Shown here: piece by piece, positions 54,428-61,420 of the stretch | How the letters are laid out: each line of letters begins with the position of its first letter | Position numbering within the stretch: position 1 is the stretch's first letter | Assembly: GCF_900094595.1 (NCBI RefSeq) | Contig: NZ_FMAD01000002.1 | Location: 372,001 to 436,000, forward strand | Origin: Cupriavidus alkaliphilus | GTDB taxonomy: Bacteria > Pseudomonadota > Gammaproteobacteria > Burkholderiales > Burkholderiaceae | Direction: 5' to 3' | Length of the DNA: 64,000 nucleotides | Notes under the pieces: generated by a model | Told to the model about the DNA's origin: nothing | Database searches by the model: none | What the model saw: only the letters and a program-made list of their open reading frames with translations | Made by a program: the position numbers and the translations under genes

Positions 54428-55738
54428 TTACTTGGCCGCCAGGACCTGGGCAGGTGCCAGGCCGGTGGTGGTATCCGCGGCGGGTTCATCCTCCTCGGAC
54501 GTTACCGGCGCGCCGATGGCGCCTTCGCTTTTGGCGACGACGGCGGTGGCAATCGCATTGCCAAGCACATTGGTCACGGTGCGACCCATGTCGAGTACGT
54601 GGTCGATGCCGAGCACCAGCAGGATGCCGGCCTCCGGCAGGCCGAACATCGGCAGCACGGCGGCGACCACCACCAGCGAGGCGCGCGGCACGCCGGCGAT
54701 GCCCTTGCTGGTGACAAGCAGGACCAGCAGCATGGTGATCTGCTGGCTCAGCGACAGCTCGATGCCATACACCTGGGCCACGAACAGCGCGGCGAACGAG
54801 GTGTACATGATCGAGCCGTCCAGGTTGAACGAGTAGCCCAGCGGCAGCACGAAGTTGGTGATGCGCTCCTTGACGCCGAAGCGGGTCAGCTGGTCAATTA
54901 CCTTCGGGTAGGCCGATTCGCTGCTGGCGGTGGCGAAGCCGATCATCAGCGGCGCGCGCATCAGCTTGAGCAGGCGGAACACGTCGCGGCCCAGGAAGCA
55001 GTAGCCGCCGGCGATCAGCGCCACCCACAGCAGCGCCAGCGCCAGGTACAGGCTGCCCAGCAGCTTGGCGTAGACCACCAGCACGCCCAGGCCCTGCGCG
55101 GTGATCACGGCTGCGATCGCGCCGAACACGCCCACCGGGGCGAACGCCATCACGTAGTTGGTGACCTTCAGCATCACGTCGGCCAGGCCCTCGATGCCTT
55201 GCAGCACCGGCTTGCCGACGCCGTCCTTGACGGTGCCCAGCGCAAAGCCGAAGAACAGCGAGAACACCACGATCTGCAGGATCTCGTTGTGCGCCATGGC
55301 CTCGACGAAGCTCTTGGGGAACATGTGCGCGATGAAGTCGCGCAGGTTCAGCGCCCCGGTCTTCAGGTTCGAGGTGGCGTCCGCCGCCGGCAGCGCCAGG
55401 TTCATGCCGTGGCCGGGCTGCAGCAGGTTGGCCATGACCAGGCCGAGCAGCAGCGAGGTGACCGAGGCGCCGATGAACCACGTCATCGCCTTCATGCCGA
55501 TGCGGCCGACGGCGCGGCCGTCGCCCATGCTGGCGATGCCGGCCACCAGCGTGGCGAACACCAGCGGGCCGATGATCATCTTGATCATCCGCAGGAAGAT
55601 GTCGGTCAGGATGGACAGGTGGTTGGCGATCGATTTGGCGGTGGCGGCGTCCGGCGCCAGGTTGTGCGCGGCGGTGCCGGCCAGCACGCCTAGCAGCATC
55701 GCAATGAAGATCAGGGTGGGCAGTCGATTCAGTTTCAT
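54428..55738 (-). CDS. dctA: C4-dicarboxylate/proton (sodium) symporter DctA
   Basis: The 436-residue glutamate-transporter-fold protein has eight transmembrane helices and two re-entrant loops. Signatures are the serine-rich loop FATASSESAYPKV and the TM7 block GYSFNLDGSIMY, then TSKGIAGVPRASLVV (HP2) and DHVLDMGRTVTNVLGN (TM8, substrate Arg/Asn). It takes up succinate, fumarate and malate. The ATG has no good ribosome site, which is notable because a well-initiated 22-codon ORF lies in the leader. The gene has a sigma-54 promoter about 250 bp upstream and its own terminator. Confidence 0.96.
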   Translation of the reverse strand: MKLNRLPTLIFIAMLLGVLAGTAAHNLAPDAATAKSIANHLSILTDIFLRMIKMIIGPLVFATLVAGIASMGDGRAVGRIGMKAMTWFIGASVTSLLLGLVMANLLQPGHGMNLALPAADATSNLKTGALNLRDFIAHMFPKSFVEAMAHNEILQIVVFSLFFGFALGTVKDGVGKPVLQGIEGLADVMLKVTNYVMAFAPVGVFGAIAAVITAQGLGVLVVYAKLLGSLYLALALLWVALIAGGYCFLGRDVFRLLKLMRAPLMIGFATASSESAYPKVIDQLTRFGVKERITNFVLPLGYSFNLDGSIMYTSFAALFVAQVYGIELSLSQQITMLLVLLVTSKGIAGVPRASLVVVAAVLPMFGLPEAGILLVLGIDHVLDMGRTVTNVLGNAIATAVVAKSEGAIGAPVTSEEDEPAADTTTGLAPAQVLAAK

Positions 55739-55839
55739 CGTGGATCAGGCCTGTGCGACCGTTCCGGTACCGGGACGGGCGACTGTGTATTGCAGGAAGG
55801 CTGGGCGACGTCGGGGCGCCGGGCCGGCCGTGTCAGGGT

Positions 55840-55908
55840 TCAGCGCGGCAACAGGTGCCGGGGGTGCGCCGGGATGGCGACGGGGGTGGGCAAGGCAGGG
55901 TCGGTCAT
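55840..55908 (-). CDS. Possible 22-residue leader peptide upstream of dctA
   Basis: GGAGG seven bases before an ATG opens a 22-codon ORF (MTDPALPTPVAIPAHPRHLL plus PR) that ends 101 bases before dctA. It lies wholly within the predicted dctA leader transcript. It is rich in proline (six of 22). Such a peptide could affect dctA expression through ribosome position, or be an unrelated small protein. The evidence is the ribosome site and position only. Confidence 0.4.
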   Translation of the reverse strand: MTDPALPTPVAIPAHPRHLLPR

Positions 55909-55996
55909 GGGTGTGTCCTCCTTTGTTTTTTCGGCATCGGCCGGGACGCTGGGAGCGTGCCGGCGTACCTGTCTGGCGCTGTGAGCGGCGGCCTAT

Positions 55997-56014
55997 ATTG
56001 CACGTGCCGTGCCA
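55997..56014 (-). promoter_or_regulatory. Sigma-54 promoter of dctA
   Basis: On the minus strand the sequence TGGCACG-N4-GTGCAA matches the -24/-12 consensus (TGGCACG-N4-TTGCA) with one change, and GG and GC are 10 bp apart as required. Transcription would begin near 55985, giving a leader of about 245 nt. Confidence 0.85.
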
Positions 56015-56084
56015 GCTCCACGGCCTCGCCGGGGCTATGCAAGCTGTTGAATACAAAGGGGAAAATGATGTGATGCCGGCGCAC

Positions 56085-56135
56085 GGTTCGGGAAACCGGA
56101 TTGGCTGGCCACAGCGCCGTTCGGGAATCCGAACG
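56085..56135 (-). promoter_or_regulatory. Tandem DctD activator sites (UAS)
   Basis: Two related palindromes share TTCGGGAA at 56087-56094 and 56120-56127, 33 bp (three turns) apart. The right one is CGTTCGG-GAAT-CCGAACG, a perfect 7-bp inverted repeat at 56118-56135. The left is GGTT-CGGGA-AACC at 56085-56097. Lying 70-120 bp upstream of the -24 element, they fit DctD enhancer sites. Confidence 0.75.
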
Positions 56136-56215
56136 GTGTTCTAGGTGTAAACCCGGGGTTTTGTGGGGTGTGGAGGGGGTGGGGTTGCCGCTGGTTTGCT
56201 CCTCTCTGCCGCCGC

Positions 56216-56335
56216 GCGGGAGAGGGGCCGGAGTGAGGGCGGGAGGGGCGAAGACTGATGTCGGTGGGTGAAAACCGGAGGCGCTGTCTGCGGTGGTGCC
56301 TTGCTAGACCGCCCTCACGGCGGCCCTCTCCCCGC
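56216..56335. repeat. Inverted-repeat element in the dctA-hutG gap
   Basis: A 27-bp segment at 56216-56242 (GCGGGAGAGGGGCC then GGAGTGAGGGCGG) recurs in inverted form at 56309-56335 with a few mismatches, around a 66-bp centre. It lies just after the hutG stop (minus strand) and could form a large hairpin that ends the hut transcript. It resembles dispersed intergenic repeats common in GC-rich proteobacteria. Confidence 0.65.
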
Positions 56336-56382
56336 GAGGGGGGGAGGGAGTACACCGTCGGTGCGTTGGCAGGGGTGGGACT

Positions 56383-57375
56383 TCAGCCGCCCAGCAACCG
56401 GTAGCACAACCTTGCCGCCACCCGCGCGCCGCAGCCATCGCGGTCGTGCAGCGGGTTGAACTCGGCAAGGTCCGCCACGCGCAGCTTGCCGCTGTCGCGC
56501 AGCAGCGTGGCGATGGCCTCGACCACCGCCAGCGGCACGCCGTACGCGGCCGGGGCCGAGACGCCGGGCATCACCGCGGCGGGCAGCACGTCGAGGTCGA
56601 TGGTCAGGTAGACGTGCTCGGCATCGGCGACCCAGCGCTCCAGTTCGGCCAGGCGCGCGTCGAGGTGGCGCTCCTGCATGTCGGTGTCCTCGACATGGCG
56701 CACGCCCAGTGCGTGCGCGCGCGCGAACAGCGCGGCCGTGTTGGCCAGCCGGCTGACGCCAAGGCAGGCGTAGTCGAACGGCAGGCCGCGATGACGGCAG
56801 TCGGCGGCGATCTGGTCGAAGGGCGTGCCGGAGCTGCCGGGGCGGCTGCCGCGCAGGTCGAAGTGCGCGTCGAGATTGACGATCAGCACGCGGCCGCGGT
56901 CGCCGTGGGCGTCCAGGTGCATGCGCAGGCCTTGCCACGTGCCCCAGGCCACTTCATGCCCGCCGCCGAGCACCAGCGGCCAGGCGCCGACCGCCAGTTC
57001 GGCGGCGACGGCTTGCCCGAGCCGCTGCTGCGCGTGCTCCAGCGCATCGCCTTCGCAGTGGATGTCGCCGCCGTCGATCAGGCGGCCGATGGCATGCGCC
57101 GGCACGCCCGCCAGCGCGCGGCGAATCTCGCGCGGGGCGGCGGCGGCGCCGGGCCGGCCCTGGTTGCGCACCACGCCGGCGTCGCAGCAGAAGCCCAGCA
57201 ATACCGGCACCCCGGGCGTGCGCGGCGTGGCGGGGCCGGCGACGATATCGAACAGGCGCCGGGTGTCGCCGGCCTCGCCGGTATCGCGGCGGCCGCGCCA
57301 GACCGTCTCGTGGCCGGCGGCGGCCGTGGTTGCCGTGGCGTCGGTCGCCGGCGCAAACTCTGCCAGGTCGCTCAT
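56383..57375 (-). CDS. hutG: Formimidoylglutamase (arginase family)
   Basis: The 330-residue ureohydrolase-fold protein has binuclear manganese ligands in [19 protein letters not shown] and [22 protein letters not shown]. It hydrolyses N-formimidoyl-L-glutamate to glutamate and formamide, the last step of one histidine-degradation route. It overlaps the MFS gene by 4 bases, placing it in the hut operon. The N-terminal 20 residues are Ala/Thr-rich. Confidence 0.9.
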   Translation of the reverse strand: MSDLAEFAPATDATATTAAAGHETVWRGRRDTGEAGDTRRLFDIVAGPATPRTPGVPVLLGFCCDAGVVRNQGRPGAAAAPREIRRALAGVPAHAIGRLIDGGDIHCEGDALEHAQQRLGQAVAAELAVGAWPLVLGGGHEVAWGTWQGLRMHLDAHGDRGRVLIVNLDAHFDLRGSRPGSSGTPFDQIAADCRHRGLPFDYACLGVSRLANTAALFARAHALGVRHVEDTDMQERHLDARLAELERWVADAEHVYLTIDLDVLPAAVMPGVSAPAAYGVPLAVVEAIATLLRDSGKLRVADLAEFNPLHDRDGCGARVAARLCYRLLGG

Positions 57376-58670
57376 TTCAGCCGGCGCCCCAGGGTTTCGG
57401 GCACCATCAGCAGGCCCAGCAGCGATACCACGCCGCAGCCGATCACGTACAGCGCCGGGGCGTTGACGTCGCCGGTGACCTGGATCAGCTGGGTCGAGAA
57501 GTACTGCGCAAAGCCGCCGAAGATGGCGATGGCGACGCAATAGGCGATCGACAGGCCGGTGGCGCGCAGGCGCCTGGGCAGCACCTCGCTGACCAGCACC
57601 ATCGACGCCGGCGCGGTCATCGACATCGGCACCGACAGGCACGCCACCACCACCAGCAGCCGCGCCAGCGAGGGCTCGGCATTGATCAGCACGAACGCCG
57701 GGTAGACCATCGCCAGCAGCGCCACGCGCGACCACAGCACCACGGTCTTGCGGCCGACGCGGTCGGCCAGCCAGCCGGCGAACGGCGACAGCGCCACCTG
57801 CACCGCCGCGGCCACGCAGCCGGCCCAGATGCCCAGCGACAGCGGCATCTTCAGCACGCTGACGGCGTAGTTGCTGAGGTAGTAGACGACGATATAGGTG
57901 GAAGAGGCCAGGCCGATCATCAGCAGGATGCTGGCAAAGACTTCGCGCGCATGCTGGCGCAGCAGCGGCCATTGCGCGGCGTGCTCGCCGTGATGCGCCG
58001 GCGTGGCGGTCTCTTCCAGGCGGCGGCGGATCAGCAGGCCGACCGGGATCACCAGGATGCCGATCAGGAAGGCCAGGCGCCAGCCCCAGGATTCGAGCTC
58101 GGCCGGCGCCAGCAGATTGCTCAGCACCAGCCCGGTGACGGCGCCCAGCAGCGCCGCCAGGCCCTGGCTGAACGGCTGCCACGCGGTATAGAAGCCGCGC
58201 GTGCGGTCGTCGGCGTATTCCAGCAGCAGCGCGGTCGACGCGCCCATCTCGCCGCCGATGGCGAAGCCCTGCACCAGCCGCGCGATCACCACCATGACCG
58301 GCGCGAGGATGCCGATCTGCGCGTACGGCGGCGTCACCACGAAGATCAGCGAGCTCAGGCCCATCAGCCACAGCGTCAGTGCCACCGCCGGCTTGCGCCC
58401 GGCGCGGTCGGCGTACATGCCGATCAGCAGGCCGCCGAGCGGTCGCATCAGGAAGCCGACGCCGAAGGTGGCGAACGACATCAGCAGCTGGCCGGAGGGG
58501 TTGTCGACGGGGAAGTACAGGCGGCCGATCAGCGTGGCAAAGAAGCTGTAGACCACGAAATCGTAGAACTCGAGGCCGTTGCCGATGGTGATGGCGGCAA
58601 TGGCGCGCGTGCGCGACAGCTGCGGTTGCGGCGCCGCGACCGCCATGCCGGCGGTGGTGTCGATGGACAT
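57372..58670 (-). CDS. MFS transporter, metabolite:H+ symporter type, in hut cluster
   Basis: The 432-residue protein has 12 hydrophobic segments. The loop 2-3 motif is [13 protein letters not shown], and the N-terminal [23 protein letters not shown] is typical of the MHS subfamily (citrate, proline/betaine, shikimate carriers), as is [18 protein letters not shown]. Placed between hutU and hutG, histidine or urocanate is the probable substrate. It starts 87 bases after the hutU stop. Confidence 0.9.
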   Translation of the reverse strand: MSIDTTAGMAVAAPQPQLSRTRAIAAITIGNGLEFYDFVVYSFFATLIGRLYFPVDNPSGQLLMSFATFGVGFLMRPLGGLLIGMYADRAGRKPAVALTLWLMGLSSLIFVVTPPYAQIGILAPVMVVIARLVQGFAIGGEMGASTALLLEYADDRTRGFYTAWQPFSQGLAALLGAVTGLVLSNLLAPAELESWGWRLAFLIGILVIPVGLLIRRRLEETATPAHHGEHAAQWPLLRQHAREVFASILLMIGLASSTYIVVYYLSNYAVSVLKMPLSLGIWAGCVAAAVQVALSPFAGWLADRVGRKTVVLWSRVALLAMVYPAFVLINAEPSLARLLVVVACLSVPMSMTAPASMVLVSEVLPRRLRATGLSIAYCVAIAIFGGFAQYFSTQLIQVTGDVNAPALYVIGCGVVSLLGLLMVPETLGRRLK

Positions 58671-58757
58671 GGGTGTCTCCGTAAAAGTATGGCCGCGGCC
58701 GGGCGCGCGTGGCGCGGCCCGGCCGGGTTGGCGTTTGCCAGGCTCTTGCTGGCCCGA

Positions 58758-60443
58758 TCAGTCGCGCAGCATCGGCAGGTCCAGGCCCTGCTCGCGCGCG
58801 CAGTCGACGGCGATCTGGTAGCCGGCGTCGGCATGGCGCATCACGCCGGTGGCGGGGTCGTTGTGCAGCACGCGGGCGATGCGCGCGGCGGCTTCATCGG
58901 TGCCGTCGCACACGATCACCACGCCTGAATGCTGCGAAAAGCCCATGCCCACGCCGCCGCCGTGGTGCAGCGAGACCCAGGTGGCGCCGCTGGCGGTGTT
59001 CAGCAGCGCGTTCAGCAGCGGCCAGTCGGACACGGCGTCGGAGCCGTCCTGCATCGCTTCGGTCTCGCGGTTGGGGCTGGCGACCGAACCCGAGTCCAGG
59101 TGGTCGCGGCCGATCACCACCGGCGCCGACAGCTCGCCGCTGCGGACCATCTCGTTGAACGCCAGGCCCAGCTTGGCGCGCAGGCCCAGGCCGACCCAGC
59201 AGATCCGCGCCGGCAGGCCCTGGAAGCTGATGCGCTCGCGCGCCATGTCGAGCCAGCGGTGCAGGTGCTCGTCATCGGGGATCAGTTCCTTGACCTTGGC
59301 ATCGGTCTTGTAGATGTCCTGCGGATCGCCCGACAGCGCGGCCCAGCGGAACGGGCCGATACCGCGGCAGAACAGCGGGCGGATATAGGCGGGAACGAAG
59401 CCGGGGAAGTCGAAAGCGTTGGCCACGCCTTCTTCCTTGGCCATCTGGCGGATGTTGTTGCCGTAGTCGAAGGTCGGCACGCCCAGCTTCTGGAAGTCCA
59501 GCATGGCTTGCACATGCGCGGCCATCGAGGCCTTGGCGGCCTTCACCACCACGGCCGGCTCGCGCTGGGCGCGCTCGCGGTATTCGTCCCAGCTCCAGCC
59601 GGCGGGCAGGTAGCCGTTGAGCGGGTCGTGCGCGCTGGTCTGGTCGGTGACCATGTCGGGGCGCACGCCGCGGCGCACCAGTTCGGGCAGCACTTCGGCG
59701 GCGTTGGCGCACAGCGCGATCGAGATGGCCTTGCCCTGCGCGGTGTAGCGGTCGATGCGGGCGAGCGCGTCGTCGAGGTCGGTGGCCTGCTCGTCGACAT
59801 AGCGGGTCTTCAGGCGGAAATCGATGCGGCTCTGCTGGCATTCGATGTTCAGCGAGCAGGCGCCGGCCAGGGTCGCGGCCAGCGGCTGCGCGCCGCCCAT
59901 GCCGCCCAGGCCCGCGGTCAGCACCCAGCGGCCCTTCAGGTTGCCGTGGTAGTGCTGGCGGCCGGCTTCGACGAAGGTTTCATAGGTGCCCTGCACGATG
60001 CCCTGGCTGCCGATATAGATCCAGCTGCCGGCGGTCATCTGGCCGTACATGGCCAGGCCCCTGGCGTCGAGCTCGTTGAAGTGCTCCCAGTTGGCCCAGT
60101 GGGGGACCAGGTTGGAATTGGCGATCAGCACACGCGGGGCGTCGCGATGGGTCTGGAACACGCCGACCGGCTTGCCCGACTGGATCAGCAGGGTCTGGTC
60201 GTCTTCCAGGCGGGTCAAGGCCTCGACGATGCGGTCATAGCATTCCCAGTTGCGGGCGGCGCGGCCGATGCCGCCGTAGACCACCAGTTCCTTCGGGTTC
60301 TCCGCGACCTCGGGGTCGAGGTTGTTCATCAGCATGCGCAGCGGGGCTTCGGTCAGCCAGCTTTTGGCAGTCAGCTTGGTGCCGCGCGCGGCGCGGATTT
60401 CGGTGTCGCGGAAACGCGTAGGTTGGTTGGGGGTCTGGGTCAC
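58758..60443 (-). CDS. hutU: Urocanate hydratase
   Basis: The protein has 561 residues from a GTG at 60443, with AAGGAG upstream. It is a family-standard urocanase: [37 protein letters not shown], the Rossmann-type segment [19 protein letters not shown] for tightly bound NAD+, and the active-site Cys region [11 protein letters not shown]. It adds water to urocanate to give imidazolone propionate, in the cytoplasm. The operator-like palindrome for HutC lies 66-79 bp upstream. Confidence 0.97.
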   Translation of the reverse strand: MTQTPNQPTRFRDTEIRAARGTKLTAKSWLTEAPLRMLMNNLDPEVAENPKELVVYGGIGRAARNWECYDRIVEALTRLEDDQTLLIQSGKPVGVFQTHRDAPRVLIANSNLVPHWANWEHFNELDARGLAMYGQMTAGSWIYIGSQGIVQGTYETFVEAGRQHYHGNLKGRWVLTAGLGGMGGAQPLAATLAGACSLNIECQQSRIDFRLKTRYVDEQATDLDDALARIDRYTAQGKAISIALCANAAEVLPELVRRGVRPDMVTDQTSAHDPLNGYLPAGWSWDEYRERAQREPAVVVKAAKASMAAHVQAMLDFQKLGVPTFDYGNNIRQMAKEEGVANAFDFPGFVPAYIRPLFCRGIGPFRWAALSGDPQDIYKTDAKVKELIPDDEHLHRWLDMARERISFQGLPARICWVGLGLRAKLGLAFNEMVRSGELSAPVVIGRDHLDSGSVASPNRETEAMQDGSDAVSDWPLLNALLNTASGATWVSLHHGGGVGMGFSQHSGVVIVCDGTDEAAARIARVLHNDPATGVMRHADAGYQIAVDCAREQGLDLPMLRD

Positions 60444-60508
60444 GGGAAACTCCTTCGGTCTGGCGGGTCTGGAACGCGCGCTTTGGTCAACGCATAGGCA
60501 TGTATGTT

Positions 60509-60522
60509 CCTGTATATACAAG
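60509..60522. promoter_or_regulatory. HutC-like operator before hutU
   Basis: CCTGTATATACAAG is a 14-bp palindrome with one mismatched pair and a perfect TGTATATACA core, close to the CTTGTATxTACAAG operators described for HutC in pseudomonads. It lies 66 bp before the hutU start, between hutC and hutU. Flanking TATG-type repeats extend the symmetry weakly. Confidence 0.75.
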
Positions 60523-60616
60523 TACGTATGAATCGGGGTAATCCCGTAGGATGGGCGCGCGCGATGCGTCGTTTTCGTTACAAAAGCGGGAAAGGTTCCG
60601 GTTTCGGCACCGGGGC

Positions 60617-61339
60617 CTAGGATGTGAAGCGGCCTTCCAGGCGATGGAGCGACCCCGGATGCACCAGCCGCACCGACGTCACCACGCGCCCGGCGGACCA
60701 GGTGCGGCGGCGGATCAGCAGGCACGGTTCGCCGCGTTCGATGGCGAGCAGCTCGCACTCTTCCGGCAGCGCCAGCACGGCCTCGACCACATGCTCGCCC
60801 TCGGTCAGCGGGGCGATGCGCGACAGGTACTGGTAAGGGGTTTCGCTGCCGAAATCCTGCGCCAGGTAGTCCGGGGCGACCGCGGCATTGACATAGCGGT
60901 CTTCCAGCTGGATGGCCACGTCGTCCTCGTAGTGGACGATCACCGAATGGAACACCCGCGCCTCCAGCGCGACCTCCAGCGCCGCGGCCTGCGCCGGACC
61001 GGCGCGCTCGGCCGCCAGGCTGATCACGCGGGCGCGATGGCGATGCCCGCGCGCGGCGATGTCGTCGGCGATATTGTTGACCGCGTACAGCGCGGTGCGC
61101 CGCTTGGGCTCTGCGACGAAGGTGCCGACGCCCTGCAGCCGCACCAGCATGCCCTCGCTCGTCAGCTCGCGCAGCGCGCGGTGCACGGTCATGCGGCTGA
61201 CGCCAAGCGCCTCGACCAGCTCGGTCTCGGACGGCACGCGGTGATGGGGCGGCCAGCTGCCGTCAGCAATCCGGCTGCTGATGTGCTGCTTGACGCGCGC
61301 ATACAGCGGCGCCGGCATCGGGTCGGACACGAGCGACAA
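60617..61339 (-). CDS. hutC: Histidine-utilization repressor HutC (GntR/UTRA)
   Basis: The 240-residue protein has a GntR winged HTH at about residues 10-75 ([45 protein letters not shown]) and a UTRA ligand domain for the rest ([21 protein letters not shown]). It is the typical urocanate-responsive repressor of hut genes. The TTG at 61339 follows AAGGGGA and is the best-supported start; the ATG at 61318 has no ribosome site. It is first in the minus-strand hut cluster. Confidence 0.92.
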   Translation of the reverse strand: MSLVSDPMPAPLYARVKQHISSRIADGSWPPHHRVPSETELVEALGVSRMTVHRALRELTSEGMLVRLQGVGTFVAEPKRRTALYAVNNIADDIAARGHRHRARVISLAAERAGPAQAAALEVALEARVFHSVIVHYEDDVAIQLEDRYVNAAVAPDYLAQDFGSETPYQYLSRIAPLTEGEHVVEAVLALPEECELLAIERGEPCLLIRRRTWSAGRVVTSVRLVHPGSLHRLEGRFTS

Positions 61340-61420
61340 CGGGTTCCCCTTGGTTTCGGCCAGGCGGCCATGCGACAGGCGCCGAATGTATCACGGTCGC
61401 TGCGCGGGCAGACCGGCCGG

